Positions 37,923 through 46,700 of a DNA stretch of 64,000 bases are shown here, piece after piece. How positions within the stretch are numbered: position 1 is the first letter of the stretch; each line of letters begins with the position of its first letter. A program made the translations under genes and the position numbers. Under the pieces are notes generated by a model. The model made no database searches and had not been told where the DNA came from. It saw only the letters and a program-made list of their open reading frames with translations. The DNA is from Tellurirhabdus bombi (GTDB taxonomy: Bacteria > Bacteroidota > Bacteroidia > Cytophagales > Spirosomataceae), in assembly GCF_021484805.1 (NCBI RefSeq), contig NZ_CP090557.1, positions 1,624,001 through 1,688,000 of the forward strand, given 5' to 3'.

Positions 37923-38549
37923 ATGGAAGTAGCAGTATATAACTCGAAAGGCGAAGAGACGGGTAAGCAAATTAGCCTGTCAGACGCCATCTTCGGAATT
38001 GAGCCGAACGAGCACGCGATCTATCTGGACGTTAAGCTATATCTAGCTAACCAACGTCAAGGTACGCACAAAGCGAAAGAACGCGCTGAAAACGCTCACT
38101 CTACCCGCAAGATTAAAAAGCAAAAAGGAACAGGTGGCGCACGTGCTGGTTCGATTAAATCGCCAGTATTCGTAGGTGGAGGTACCATTTTTGGTCCCCG
38201 TCCCCGTGACTACTCTTTCAAGCTGAACAAAAAAGTAAAGCAACTGGCTCGTAAGTCAGCCTTTGCTGCAAAAGCACAAGCAAACAGTGTTTCTGTTTTA
38301 GAAAACTTTACACTGGAAGCGCCGCAAACGAAAGCATACATTGATTTCTTGAATGCTTTCCAGGCAGCAGAAACAAAAACGCTGCTCATTCTGCCCGACG
38401 TGGATAAGAATGTTGTTCTATCAAGCCGCAATCTGAAAAAAGCAAAAGTTGTAACGGCTGATCAGGTAAATACATACGACCTGATTAATGCTGACCGACT
38501 GCTGATCAGTGAAGGTGCACTTTCGAAGCTAGAAACTCTCCTCGCGTAA
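37923..38549 (+). CDS. rplD: Large ribosomal subunit protein uL4
   Basis: 208 residues. The tunnel-lining loop is visible (HSTRKIKKQKGTGGARAGS with the following PVFVGGGTIFGPRPRDYSFK). In E. coli L4 is the autogenous repressor of the S10 operon, acting through an attenuator in the leader. Here L4 is the second gene behind a leader with competing stems, which makes a similar loop plausible but unproven. Confidence 0.98.
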   Translation: MEVAVYNSKGEETGKQISLSDAIFGIEPNEHAIYLDVKLYLANQRQGTHKAKERAENAHSTRKIKKQKGTGGARAGSIKSPVFVGGGTIFGPRPRDYSFKLNKKVKQLARKSAFAAKAQANSVSVLENFTLEAPQTKAYIDFLNAFQAAETKTLLILPDVDKNVVLSSRNLKKAKVVTADQVNTYDLINADRLLISEGALSKLETLLA

Positions 38550-38555
38550 AAAGTC

Positions 38556-38843
38556 ATGAGTGTATTAAAGAGACCGATTATTACGGAAAAGTTGACAGCC
38601 CTCAATAAGCAGGGTAAATATGGCTTCGAAGTGACGCTGAATGCCAACAAAATCGAGATCAAAAAAGAAATCGAAAAAATGTATGGCGTAAAAGTATCGG
38701 ATGTGAAGACATTGCGTAGCATCGGACATACAAAGTCAAGAAGCACAAAAAAAGGGGTTACTTCTGGTCGTACTTCAACAACGAAGAAAGCGATTGTGAC
38801 CCTGGCGGAAGGCGAAGTACTGGATATCTACGCCGAAATCTAA
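38556..38843 (+). CDS. rplW: Large ribosomal subunit protein uL23
   Basis: 95 residues. Begins MSVLKRPIITEKLTALNKQGKY and has the K-rich loop (RSTKKGVTSGRTSTTKKAIVTL). L23 lies at the exit tunnel and docks trigger factor and SRP. It starts 6 bases after rplD. Confidence 0.97.
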   Translation: MSVLKRPIITEKLTALNKQGKYGFEVTLNANKIEIKKEIEKMYGVKVSDVKTLRSIGHTKSRSTKKGVTSGRTSTTKKAIVTLAEGEVLDIYAEI

Positions 38844-38881
38844 GGGGTTCTAACCACGAAGTCTAAACGCATTAGTTAGAA

Positions 38882-39706
38882 ATGGCTGTTAAGAAACTGA
38901 AACCAGTAACCCCGAGTCAACGTTTTCGCGTGGCTCCGGACTTCTCCGATGTGACGACAAACGTTCCGGAGAAAAGCTTGCTGGTGTCGATAAAGAAAAC
39001 AGGTGGCCGTAATAATCAGGGTCGCCGGTCAATGCGCTACATTGGTGGCGGGCATAAGCAACAGTACCGCATTATCGATTTCAAACGCGATAAAGCAAAT
39101 GTTCCAGCAACAGTAAAAACGATTGAGTACGATCCAAACCGTTCTGCTCGTATTGCTCTGTTGTTCTACGCAGATGGAGAAAAACGCTATATTATTGCAC
39201 CACAAGGTTTAACCGTTGGTCAGCAAGTAGTTAGTGGTCCTTCAGTTGCTCCGGAAGTTGGAAATGCATTGCCTTTAGGTTCAATGCCAATCGGTACAAT
39301 CATTCATAACCTGGAATTAAAACCAGGTAAAGGAGGTGCACTTGTTCGCAGTGCAGGTACGTACGCTCAGCTAGTTGCTCGTGAAGAGAAATACGCCGTT
39401 GTACGTATGCCGTCTGGTGAGCAACGTCGTATCTTGTCTACTTGCCTGGCGACGGTAGGTTCGGTATCAAACCCGGATCACATGAACGTTAGCATCGGTA
39501 AGGCAGGCCGTAACCGTTGGTTAGGAATTCGTCCTCGTGTTCGTGGTGTAGCTATGAACCCTGTCGATCACCCGATGGGTGGTGGTGAAGGTCGTGCTTC
39601 CGGTGGACAGCCTCGCTCACGCACAGGTTTGTACGCAAAAGGCAAGAAGACTCGCCCAGCGAACAAGTACTCTGATAGACTGATTATTAGCAAACGGAAA
39701 AAATAA
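38882..39706 (+). CDS. rplB: Large ribosomal subunit protein uL2
   Basis: 274 residues. Family segments: [39 protein letters not shown], and the peptidyl-transferase-proximal [19 protein letters not shown]. The first His of VDHP is kept; the residue after it, His in E. coli (VDHPH), is Met here, which I believe is common in Bacteroidota. It stabilises 23S rRNA and subunit joining. Confidence 0.98.
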   Translation: MAVKKLKPVTPSQRFRVAPDFSDVTTNVPEKSLLVSIKKTGGRNNQGRRSMRYIGGGHKQQYRIIDFKRDKANVPATVKTIEYDPNRSARIALLFYADGEKRYIIAPQGLTVGQQVVSGPSVAPEVGNALPLGSMPIGTIIHNLELKPGKGGALVRSAGTYAQLVAREEKYAVVRMPSGEQRRILSTCLATVGSVSNPDHMNVSIGKAGRNRWLGIRPRVRGVAMNPVDHPMGGGEGRASGGQPRSRTGLYAKGKKTRPANKYSDRLIISKRKK

Positions 39707-39713
39707 GTCGTAG

Positions 39714-39992
39714 ATGGCACGCTCACTTAAAAAGGGTCCCTACATAGATTTTCGTCTGGAGAAAAAAATCGACACGATGAACGACTCTGGAAAGAAGTCG
39801 GTGATCAAAACCTGGTCTCGTCGTTCAATGATTTCTCCAGATTTCGTCGGCCATACGTTTGCTGTGCACAACGGCAACAAATTTATTCCGGTATATGTAA
39901 CGGAAAACATGGTCGGTCACAAACTGGGTGAATTTGCCCCTACCCGTAACTTCCGGGGTCACGTTGCGAAGAAAGATAAAGGCCGTCGTTAA
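39714..39992 (+). CDS. rpsS: Small ribosomal subunit protein uS19
   Basis: 92 residues, usual length. Starts [20 protein letters not shown] and carries [21 protein letters not shown] and the [15 protein letters not shown] segment. S19 sits in the 30S head near S13. It starts 7 bases after rplB. Confidence 0.98.
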   Translation: MARSLKKGPYIDFRLEKKIDTMNDSGKKSVIKTWSRRSMISPDFVGHTFAVHNGNKFIPVYVTENMVGHKLGEFAPTRNFRGHVAKKDKGRR

Positions 39993-40059
39993 CATTTAGT
40001 TTGACGTTGAAAGTTTTGAGGAACTCTCAAACTTTAGACTACAAACCAGAAAACAAAAA

Positions 40060-40455
40060 ATGGAAGCAATAGCAAAGCTCAAAGATGTGCCTTCTTCGCC
40101 TCGTAAAATGCGGTTAGTAGCCAATTTGATCCGTGGCCAGAAGGTTAGCAAAGCCCTTGGTATTCTGCGTTTTCAACCGCAGTCAGGTGCCAAGGTGATG
40201 GAAAAAGTACTGCTGTCAGCAGTAGCTAACTGGCAAGTAAAAAACGAAGGGGATAGTATTGAAGATGCTGATCTTTTCGTAAAAACAGTCTTCGTAGATG
40301 GTGGTCGTATCCTGAAGCGGTTACGTCCGGCACCTCAAGGCCGGGGTCATCGGATCCGTAAGCGTTCCAACCACATCACACTGGTTGTAGATAGCGCGGC
40401 TCAGAACCTCCTAACGGTTTCAGAAGACGATACTACAGATAATTCAGAAAAATAA
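40060..40455 (+). CDS. rplV: Large ribosomal subunit protein uL22
   Basis: 131 residues, a little longer than most because of an acidic C-terminal tail ([13 protein letters not shown]). Core segments: [21 protein letters not shown] at the start and the tunnel-wall hairpin with [21 protein letters not shown]. The preceding 67-base gap contains a small repeat (TTTGA.. and TCAAACTTT) but no terminator. Confidence 0.97.
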   Translation: MEAIAKLKDVPSSPRKMRLVANLIRGQKVSKALGILRFQPQSGAKVMEKVLLSAVANWQVKNEGDSIEDADLFVKTVFVDGGRILKRLRPAPQGRGHRIRKRSNHITLVVDSAAQNLLTVSEDDTTDNSEK

Positions 40456-40464
40456 GACAACAGA

Positions 40465-41325
40465 ATGGGACAAAAAGTAAACCCCGTTGGTCTGCGGCTT
40501 GGCATCGTTAAAGGATGGGATTCAAGCTGGTATGGCGGTAAAGAATTTTCTGACAAGCTGGTTGAAGACGTTAAAATCCGTAAATATATCCAGGCTCGTA
40601 TTCCGAAAGGTGCTATTGCTCGTGTTGTTATCGAGCGTACGCTGAAACGGATCACTCTGACAATTCATACTGCCCGTCCAGGTATCGTTATCGGTAAAGG
40701 TGGTGGCGAAGTAGACAAGATCAAAGAAGAGCTGAAAAAAATTACGGGCAAGGACGTTCAAATCAACATCTTCGAAATTAAACGTCCAGAAATCGATGCT
40801 AAGCTGGTTGGTGAAACAATCGCTCAGCAGTTGGAAGCTCGGATTTCTTACCGTCGCGCTATGAAGCAAGCAATTAGCTCAGCCATGCGTGTAGGTGCTC
40901 AGGGAATCAAAGTGCGCGTATCTGGTCGTTTAGGTGGTGCTGAGATGGCCCGTACAGAAGAGTATAAAGAGGGACGCGTTCCTTTGCATACACTCCGTGC
41001 GGATATCGATTACGCGCTGTCTGAAGCACAAACGGTATACGGAAAGATTGGTATCAAAGTTTGGGTCTTCAAGGGTGAAATCTACGGTAAACGTGATCTT
41101 TCCCCAGCTGCGCAAGTAAGTGCAGTGCAGGCCGAACGCAGTGGTGACCGTGGAGATCGTCGCAGCAATGACCGTGGTGGTCGTGATGGCGGTCGCGATG
41201 GAGGCCGTGATGGAGATCGTCGCCGTGGCCGTAATGATCAAAACCGGGGTGGTGCAGGTGGCGGCGGTGGCCGTGGCGGCAACAACCGGGGTGGTGCAGG
41301 CGGCGGAAACCCACGTAGAAAATAG
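40465..41325 (+). CDS. rpsC: Small ribosomal subunit protein uS3 with long Arg/Gly/Asp-rich tail
   Basis: 286 residues. The KH domain has [14 protein letters not shown] (about 77-90), and the C-terminal core ends near residue 215 (EIYGKRDLS). Beyond it is a 70-residue tail of repeated GRD/GGR/RGG units (residues about 222-286). Most bacterial S3 proteins end near 210-235 residues. The tail is encoded by a GC-rich repetitive stretch (41140-41320). Such RGG-like tails bind RNA in other proteins. S3 lies at the mRNA entry channel, where its helicase-like residues act. Confidence 0.97.
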   Translation: MGQKVNPVGLRLGIVKGWDSSWYGGKEFSDKLVEDVKIRKYIQARIPKGAIARVVIERTLKRITLTIHTARPGIVIGKGGGEVDKIKEELKKITGKDVQINIFEIKRPEIDAKLVGETIAQQLEARISYRRAMKQAISSAMRVGAQGIKVRVSGRLGGAEMARTEEYKEGRVPLHTLRADIDYALSEAQTVYGKIGIKVWVFKGEIYGKRDLSPAAQVSAVQAERSGDRGDRRSNDRGGRDGGRDGGRDGDRRRGRNDQNRGGAGGGGGRGGNNRGGAGGGNPRRK

Positions 41326-41381
41326 TAAATTGAACATCGGATTAATGCTGAAAGGCGTAGATCCTCAGATGCAATAAGACA

Positions 41382-41807
41382 ATGTTACAACCAAGAAGAA
41401 CCAAGTTTCGTAAGCAGCAGAAAGGAAAGATCAAGGGTCTTGCTACCCGGGGTCACCAGATTGCTTTCGGATCGTTTGCGATCAAATCGCTCGAAGAAGG
41501 TTGGATTACAGCGCGTCAGATTGAAGCAGCTCGTATCTCCGTTACTCGTGCGATGAAACGTGAAGGCCAGGTTTGGATTCGTGTTTTCCCGGATAAAGTG
41601 ATCACGAAGAAACCGGCTGAAGTACGGATGGGTAAAGGAAAAGGGGCTCCCGAATACTGGGTTGCCGTTATCAAACCCGGTACTATTCTGTTCGAAGCAA
41701 CGGGTGTTCCCCTAGCTATCGCGAGTGAAGCACTTCGCTTGGCCGCTCAGAAATTGCCGGTTAAGACTAAGTTCATCGTTCGTCGGGACTATCAGGAACA
41801 GGAGTAA
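41382..41807 (+). CDS. rplP: Large ribosomal subunit protein uL16
   Basis: 141 residues. Begins [21 protein letters not shown] and contains [29 protein letters not shown] in adjoining blocks. L16 contacts the A-site tRNA elbow and is needed late in 50S assembly. It lies 56 bases after rpsC. Confidence 0.98.
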   Translation: MLQPRRTKFRKQQKGKIKGLATRGHQIAFGSFAIKSLEEGWITARQIEAARISVTRAMKREGQVWIRVFPDKVITKKPAEVRMGKGKGAPEYWVAVIKPGTILFEATGVPLAIASEALRLAAQKLPVKTKFIVRRDYQEQE

Positions 41808-41842
41808 GCCCGACAGGTTTAACGAATTTATAAAGTAAGACC

Positions 41843-42037
41843 ATGAAAAAGAACGATATCAAAGGACTAACCGTTGAGCAATTGAAGGAGCAGGTAGTAG
41901 CTGAAACTGACCGTCTGCAAAAACTGAAATTTGCGCATGCTGTTTCTCCTATTGAAAACCCGATGCGTATCCGGCAAACACGCCGGCTGATCGCTCAACT
42001 AAATACTGAGCTGGCGCAAAAAAGCCGTCAGGCCTAA
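41843..42037 (+). CDS. rpmC: Large ribosomal subunit protein uL29
   Basis: 64 residues: two antiparallel helices (KGLTVEQLKEQVVAETDRLQ and NPMRIRQTRRLIAQLNTEL). L29 is next to L23 at the tunnel exit. Order rplP-rpmC-rpsQ is standard. Confidence 0.97.
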   Translation: MKKNDIKGLTVEQLKEQVVAETDRLQKLKFAHAVSPIENPMRIRQTRRLIAQLNTELAQKSRQA

Positions 42038-42063
42038 GACCAACCGATCAACACTTTTGATCC

Positions 42064-42327
42064 ATGGAACAGCAAGAAAGAAATCTAAGAAAAGAACGTA
42101 TCGGGAAGGTTGTTAGCAACAAGATGCAGAAATCCATCACTGTTGCCGTTGACCGTCGAGTAAAAGACCCGATGTACGGTAAATTTGTACACCGTACAAA
42201 GAAATTGGTAGCTCATGACGAGACAAATGAATGTGGTATTGGTGATACAGTACGCATCATGGAAACTCGTCCGCTGAGTAAGAACAAACGTTGGCGTTTA
42301 GTCGAAATCATCGAAAAAGCGAAGTAA
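42064..42327 (+). CDS. rpsQ: Small ribosomal subunit protein uS17
   Basis: 87 residues, OB-fold rRNA-binding protein. Family segments: [21 protein letters not shown], then the loop [21 protein letters not shown] and [18 protein letters not shown]. It ends 3 bases before rplN starts. Confidence 0.98.
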   Translation: MEQQERNLRKERIGKVVSNKMQKSITVAVDRRVKDPMYGKFVHRTKKLVAHDETNECGIGDTVRIMETRPLSKNKRWRLVEIIEKAK

Positions 42328-42330
42328 CCC

Positions 42331-42699
42331 ATGATACAGCAAGAATCACGTCTAAGCGTAGCAGACAACAGCGGTGCCAAGGAAGTACTCGTTATTCGGG
42401 TACTAGGCGGTACAGGTAAGCGTTATGCTTCCATAGGCGATAAAATTGTAGTAACGGTCAAAGCGGCGCTTTCTTCAAGCACAATGAAGAAAGGAACAGT
42501 CTCTAAAGCAGTTGTTGTGCGGACAAAAAAAGAAATTCGTCGTAAAGACGGTTCTTACATCCGCTTCGAAGACAACGCAGCCGTTCTTTTGAACAATAAC
42601 GATGAGCCACGTGGTACACGTATCTTTGGGCCTGTAGCGCGGGAGTTACGTGAGAAGCAATTTATGAAAATCGTTTCCTTGGCTCCAGAAGTTCTCTAA
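42331..42699 (+). CDS. rplN: Large ribosomal subunit protein uL14
   Basis: 122 residues, exactly the usual length. Begins [20 protein letters not shown] and contains [19 protein letters not shown] and [13 protein letters not shown]. It lies at the subunit interface and contacts release and silencing factors. rplX starts 3 bases after the stop. Confidence 0.98.
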   Translation: MIQQESRLSVADNSGAKEVLVIRVLGGTGKRYASIGDKIVVTVKAALSSSTMKKGTVSKAVVVRTKKEIRRKDGSYIRFEDNAAVLLNNNDEPRGTRIFGPVARELREKQFMKIVSLAPEVL

Positions 42700-42702
42700 G
42701 AC

Positions 42703-43041
42703 ATGAAGACAGTAGCAAATAAGCCTAAAAAGTTACACGTTAAGTCGGGAGATACTGTAAAGGTTATCTCTGGTAACTCAAAGGGTCAGACCGGCAAAAT
42801 TCTGCGTGTACTCGTAGATAAGCAACGGGCAACGGTAGAAGGTATTAACATAATCACAAAGCATGTTAAGCCCTCAGCCGCTAATCCACAAGGTAGCATT
42901 GAAAAAACAGAAGGTACAATTCACATCAGTAACCTGATGGTAATCGACCCTGCTACGGGAGAAGCCTCACGCACAGGCCGGAAGCTGAACGACAAAAGTA
43001 AGTTGCAGCGGTACTCCAAAAAGTCGGGCAACTTTATCTAG
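42703..43041 (+). CDS. rplX: Large ribosomal subunit protein uL24
   Basis: 112 residues: KOW motif (VKSGDTVKVISGNSKGQTGKIL, split about 14-34) followed by NIITKHVKPSAANPQGSI. L24 starts 50S assembly. The C-terminus is somewhat longer than average and ends LNDKSKLQRYSKKSGNFI. Confidence 0.97.
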   Translation: MKTVANKPKKLHVKSGDTVKVISGNSKGQTGKILRVLVDKQRATVEGINIITKHVKPSAANPQGSIEKTEGTIHISNLMVIDPATGEASRTGRKLNDKSKLQRYSKKSGNFI

Positions 43042-43073
43042 ATCAGGTTTTGGATATTTAAAGCGGAAACACA

Positions 43074-43628
43074 GTGGCAACTCCGAGACTTAAAGAAAAA
43101 TATTTACAGGAAGTCGTTCCCCAGCTGAAAGATAAATTTCAGTATAAGAGCGTCATGCAAGTGCCTCGTTTGGCGAAAATCGTCTTGAACAAGGGCATTG
43201 GAGCGGCTGTCGCCGATAAGAAATTAGTTGACGTTGGTGTCGATGAATTAACGCAAATCACGGGTCAAAAGGCAGTACCTACACTGTCTAAAAAGGCCGT
43301 CTCAAACTTCAAACTGCGGGAGAATATGCCGATTGGTGCGAAGGTGACACTACGGGGTGAGCGGATGTTCGAATTTCTAGATCGTCTGACTGCTGTTGCA
43401 TTACCTCGGGTACGTGATTTCAAAGGGGTCAGTGATAAAGGTTTTGATGGACGCGGAAATTATACGTTCGGCGTGAAGGAGCAGATTATCTTCCCAGAAA
43501 TTTCTATTGAGAAAGTGGCACGGATCTCAGGGATGGACATCACGTTCGTAACTACGGCTCAAACTGACGAAGAAAGCTACGAGCTATTGAAAGCGTTAGG
43601 AATGCCGTTTGCCAATATCAAGAAATAA
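43074..43628 (+). CDS. rplE: Large ribosomal subunit protein uL5
   Basis: 184 residues, starting at GTG 43074 ([20 protein letters not shown] after the initiator). No in-frame ATG is near, so GTG is required. L5 binds 5S rRNA and the P-site tRNA; family segments include [36 protein letters not shown] and [18 protein letters not shown]. Confidence 0.97.
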   Translation: MATPRLKEKYLQEVVPQLKDKFQYKSVMQVPRLAKIVLNKGIGAAVADKKLVDVGVDELTQITGQKAVPTLSKKAVSNFKLRENMPIGAKVTLRGERMFEFLDRLTAVALPRVRDFKGVSDKGFDGRGNYTFGVKEQIIFPEISIEKVARISGMDITFVTTAQTDEESYELLKALGMPFANIKK

Positions 43629-43652
43629 GTTCGAATAAGCGGACATAGAAAC

Positions 43653-43922
43653 ATGGCAAAAGAATCAATCAAAGCAAGAGAACGTAAGCGGGAGCATCTG
43701 GTAGCGAAATATGCCGCCAAGCGTGCAGCGCTGAAAGCTGCCGGCGATTATGCCGGATTAGACAAACTGCCGCGCAATGCATCGCCGGTACGCGTCCACA
43801 ATCGTTGTAAGCTAACAGGTCGTCCGCGTGGTTACATGCGGAAGTTCGGAATCTCTCGGGTAACTTTCCGCGAAATGGCTTCTGCGGGTCGTATCCCAGG
43901 TGTAACGAAATCGAGCTGGTAA
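43653..43922 (+). CDS. rpsN: Small ribosomal subunit protein uS14
   Basis: 89 residues of the zinc-independent long form: there is a single Cys in [20 protein letters not shown], and the CxxC pairs of the zinc form are absent. Ends [18 protein letters not shown]. An internal promoter follows before rpsH. Confidence 0.98.
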   Translation: MAKESIKARERKREHLVAKYAAKRAALKAAGDYAGLDKLPRNASPVRVHNRCKLTGRPRGYMRKFGISRVTFREMASAGRIPGVTKSSW

Positions 43923-43977
43923 TATAAACTATAGCGCTAGCGCGCTCGTACGGTTCGACGTTTCGTGCGATTCACCG

Positions 43978-44008
43978 TTGCGATTCTAAAAACGATTCCG
44001 TAATTTTG
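43978..44008 (+). promoter_or_regulatory. Internal promoter upstream of rpsH
   Basis: TTG at 43978-43980, a 20-base spacer, TAATTTTG at 44001-44008, then CAAGCC. Spacing and sequence match the rpsL and rplC promoters exactly in form, so the spc operon can be started afresh at rpsH. Confidence 0.75.
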
Positions 44009-44079
44009 CAAGCCAATTTGAGGCCGAGTCTAGAAGGGGCGGTCGGTCGATGCGGTTTGCAGCTAATAATCAGGACAAA

Positions 44080-44478
44080 ATGAATACTGATCCAATAGCA
44101 GATTATCTGACTCGCATCAGAAATGCAATCCGTGCCAAGCACCGGGTTGTAGAAATCCCTGCTTCTAATATAAAGAAGGAGATAACGAAAGTATTGTACG
44201 ATAAAGGCTTTATTCAAAACTATAAGTTTGATGAAGTAGGGCCTCAAGGTACAATCAAAATCGCCCTCAAATATAATCCGGTGACGAAGCAGCCGGCCAT
44301 TGTCGACTTGCAGCGTATCAGCAAGCCAGGCTTACGCCAGTACCGGGGCCACGAAGAGCTGCCACGCGTACTGAACGGACTTGGCATCGCGATCCTGTCA
44401 ACGTCAAAAGGCGTTATGTCGGATAAAGAAGCCCGTACGCTGAATGTAGGCGGTGAGGTATTGTGTTACGTATACTAA
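44080..44478 (+). CDS. rpsH: Small ribosomal subunit protein uS8
   Basis: 132 residues from the ATG at 44080 ([20 protein letters not shown]); the frame from 44050 would add ten residues not typical of S8. C-terminal marks: [20 protein letters not shown] and the final GGEVLCYVY. In E. coli S8 represses the spc operon through a site near rplE; no such site was looked for in detail here. Confidence 0.98.
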   Translation: MNTDPIADYLTRIRNAIRAKHRVVEIPASNIKKEITKVLYDKGFIQNYKFDEVGPQGTIKIALKYNPVTKQPAIVDLQRISKPGLRQYRGHEELPRVLNGLGIAILSTSKGVMSDKEARTLNVGGEVLCYVY

Positions 44479-44487
44479 TCTGAAACC

Positions 44488-45045
44488 ATGTCACGCGTAG
44501 GTAATAAAGTAATTGCACTGCCGGAAAAGGTATCTGTAGAGGTTGAAAATGGTAATGTTGTTACCGTAAAAGGCCCTAAAGGTAGCCTGTCGCAGGCAAT
44601 CAGTTCTGACATTAAAGTTGAAATCACTGACGGTGAACTAAAAGTAGTTCGCCCAAGTGATCAGAAACGGCATAAGGCTATGCACGGATTATATCGTGCT
44701 TTGGTCAATAATATGGTAACTGGTGTTAGCACAGGTTACCGGATTGATCTGGAAATCATTGGGGTTGGTTACAAAGCAGTTGCAACGAACAATATTTTGC
44801 AATTGACGTTGGGCTATTCTCACGATGTATATGTTGCCATTCCGGCTGAAATTAAAGTTACAACAGTAACGGAAAAAGGGCAAAATCCTAAAGTAATTCT
44901 GGAAGGGATCGATAAACAACTCATCGGTGATGTAGCTGCTAAGATTCGGTCGTTGCGGAAAGTTGAGCCTTACAAAGGTAAAGGTATCCGTTTCGTTGGT
45001 GAAGTTGTCCGCCGTAAGGCAGGTAAGTCTTCTTCCAAGAAGTAA
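44488..45045 (+). CDS. rplF: Large ribosomal subunit protein uL6
   Basis: 185 residues, two repeated alpha/beta domains. Starts MSRVGNKVIALPEKVSVEVE; the C-terminal domain contains KVEPYKGKGIRFVGEVVRRK. L6 is near the sarcin-ricin loop. It starts 9 bases after rpsH. Confidence 0.98.
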   Translation: MSRVGNKVIALPEKVSVEVENGNVVTVKGPKGSLSQAISSDIKVEITDGELKVVRPSDQKRHKAMHGLYRALVNNMVTGVSTGYRIDLEIIGVGYKAVATNNILQLTLGYSHDVYVAIPAEIKVTTVTEKGQNPKVILEGIDKQLIGDVAAKIRSLRKVEPYKGKGIRFVGEVVRRKAGKSSSKK

Positions 45046-45076
45046 TTGGTGAACCATATAATAAGCACAGGCGAAA

Positions 45077-45433
45077 ATGGCTGTCACAAAAACAAGCAGA
45101 AGACTGCGAATTAAGCATTCAATTCGGAGAAAGGTCTCCGGTACAACCGAGAGACCAAGATTATCCGTATTCCGTTCGAATACACGTATTTATGCACAGA
45201 TTATTGACGACGTAAAGGGGCAGACATTAACTGCCGCTTCATCCGTTGAAATCAATGGCAAAGATAAAAAAGGTGTTAACGTAGAGATTGCGAAGCAAGT
45301 AGGCCAGAAATTGGCTGAAAAAGCAACAGCAGCTGGCGTAAGTGCCGTTGTTTTTGACCGGAATGGTTATTTGTATCACGGTAAGGTAAAAGCACTGGCT
45401 GATGGCGCTCGTGAAGGAGGCCTTCAATTCTAA
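45077..45433 (+). CDS. rplR: Large ribosomal subunit protein uL18
   Basis: 118 residues. Family marks: [21 protein letters not shown] at the start, [18 protein letters not shown], and the C-terminal [26 protein letters not shown] (in two blocks). It binds 5S rRNA together with L5 and L25. Confidence 0.98.
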   Translation: MAVTKTSRRLRIKHSIRRKVSGTTERPRLSVFRSNTRIYAQIIDDVKGQTLTAASSVEINGKDKKGVNVEIAKQVGQKLAEKATAAGVSAVVFDRNGYLYHGKVKALADGAREGGLQF

Positions 45434-45442
45434 GCAAAGAAC

Positions 45443-45958
45443 ATGGTAACGAATACAAGACCTGCTAAGGTAAACGAGTCGGAACTGAAGGAAAAAGTCG
45501 TCGCTATCAATCGCGTTGCGAAAGTAGTGAAAGGTGGTCGCCGGTTCAGTTTCGCGGCAATCGTGGTAGTTGGCGACGGCAACGGTGTAGTCGGCTACGG
45601 TCTGGGAAAAGCTAACGAAGTAACAGACGCCATTGCTAAAGGAATTGAAGACGCTAAGAAAAATCTTGTTCAAGTTCCCCTTCTGAAGCACACTGTGCCT
45701 CACGAAATGGAAGGCAAGTTTAGCGGAGGCTTCGTTCTTCTGAAGCCAGCTTCTCCAGGTACAGGAGTAATTGCCGGTGGTGCAATGCGTGCTGTATTGG
45801 AAAGCGCCGGGATCAGAGATGTATTGGCGAAGTCGAAAGGCTCGTCAAATCCACATAACGTGGTGAAGGCAACTATTGATGCTCTGTTGAAGATGCGGGC
45901 TCCGTATCAAGTTGCTTCACAGCGTGGTGTTGCCCTGAGTAAGGTTTTTAACGGCTAA
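45443..45958 (+). CDS. rpsE: Small ribosomal subunit protein uS5
   Basis: 171 residues: dsRNA-binding-like N-terminal domain ([20 protein letters not shown]) with the accuracy loop [21 protein letters not shown], and a C-terminal domain with [21 protein letters not shown]5 lines the mRNA entry site with S3 and S4. It starts 9 bases after rplR. Confidence 0.98.
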   Translation: MVTNTRPAKVNESELKEKVVAINRVAKVVKGGRRFSFAAIVVVGDGNGVVGYGLGKANEVTDAIAKGIEDAKKNLVQVPLLKHTVPHEMEGKFSGGFVLLKPASPGTGVIAGGAMRAVLESAGIRDVLAKSKGSSNPHNVVKATIDALLKMRAPYQVASQRGVALSKVFNG

Positions 45959-45970
45959 GCAAAAAAAAGA

Positions 45971-46150
45971 ATGGCACGGGTTAAAATCACACAGGTTCGC
46001 AGTACGATTGATCGGCCACAAACACAGAAACTTGCGATTAAATCGCTAGGTCTGGGTAAGATCAATCGAAGCGTTGAGTTGGAATACAACGACGCAGTAG
46101 CCGGAATTATCCGCAAGGTACAACATTTGGTGAAGATCGAAGAAATCTAA
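45971..46150 (+). CDS. rpmD: Large ribosomal subunit protein uL30
   Basis: 59 residues, too short for many ORF callers. It begins MARVKITQVRSTIDRPQTQK and contains LGLGKINRSVELEYND and GIIRKVQHLVKIEEI, the typical L30 pattern (rRNA-binding ferredoxin-like fold). It sits between rpsE and rplO, its standard position, with gaps of 12 and 7 bases. Confidence 0.97.
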   Translation: MARVKITQVRSTIDRPQTQKLAIKSLGLGKINRSVELEYNDAVAGIIRKVQHLVKIEEI

Positions 46151-46157
46151 TAATACC

Positions 46158-46604
46158 ATGAACTTAAGCTCTCTGAAACCAGCACCAGGCTCTGTCCGTG
46201 TAAACAAACGGGTTGGCCGTGGTACAGGGTCGGGTATGGGTGGAACATCTACCCGTGGTCACAAAGGTGCTCAGTCTCGTTCGGGTTACAGTGCGAAAAA
46301 GAACTTTGAAGGTGGTCAGATGCCATTACAGCGTCGGGTACCTAAGTTCGGCTTCAACAATCCTAATCGCGTTGAGTACAAGCCTATCAACTTGGATACA
46401 CTTCAGGAATTGATAAGCAAAACAAATGCAACAACCATAAACCGTGATCTTCTTCTAGAAAATGGTTTAATTGGTAAAAATGACAAGGTTAAAATCTTGA
46501 GCCGCGGTGAATTAAGTGCTGCAATCGAAGTTTCAGCGGATGCTTTCTCTGAGAAGGCTGTTGAGGCTATCGAGAAGGCTGGTGGTAAAGCCGTAAAGCT
46601 GTAA
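46158..46604 (+). CDS. rplO: Large ribosomal subunit protein uL15
   Basis: 148 residues. The basic N-terminal extension (RVNKRVGRGTGSGMGGTSTRG followed by HKGAQSRSGYSAKKNFEGGQ) threads into 23S rRNA; the C-terminal domain ends AIEKAGGKAVKL. A promoter -7 element lies 32 bases after its stop, so secY may have extra transcription. Confidence 0.98.
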   Translation: MNLSSLKPAPGSVRVNKRVGRGTGSGMGGTSTRGHKGAQSRSGYSAKKNFEGGQMPLQRRVPKFGFNNPNRVEYKPINLDTLQELISKTNATTINRDLLLENGLIGKNDKVKILSRGELSAAIEVSADAFSEKAVEAIEKAGGKAVKL

Positions 46605-46635
46605 GCGTCATTTAGGTAAACAGCGCAAAAAGTCG

Positions 46636-46643
46636 TATCTTTG
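46636..46643 (+). promoter_or_regulatory. Possible internal promoter upstream of secY
   Basis: TATCTTTG at 46636-46643, with only a weak upstream partner (TTTAG near 46611). Following bases GATAACTAG do not match the translation-gene promoters. Confidence 0.45.
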
Positions 46644-46700
46644 GATAACTAGTTCCTTTGGCTTTTAGTCTGAGGAGATCCAAGAAGCAATAAGAAGCAG

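Noticed and set aside
41140-41320. Repeat stretch considered as a CRISPR or tandem repeat element
   Set aside because: Units are short and irregular, in frame with S3, and have no unique spacers.
40930-41377. Several long ORFs on both strands over the S3 tail
   Set aside because: Made by the repetitive GC-rich codons of the Arg/Gly/Asp tail; their products are simple Thr/Ala, His or Val/Ala repeats.
43931-43946. AGCGC/GCGCT palindrome after rpsN as a terminator
   Set aside because: Stem of only 5 pairs and no T-run; the internal promoter nearby explains the gap better.
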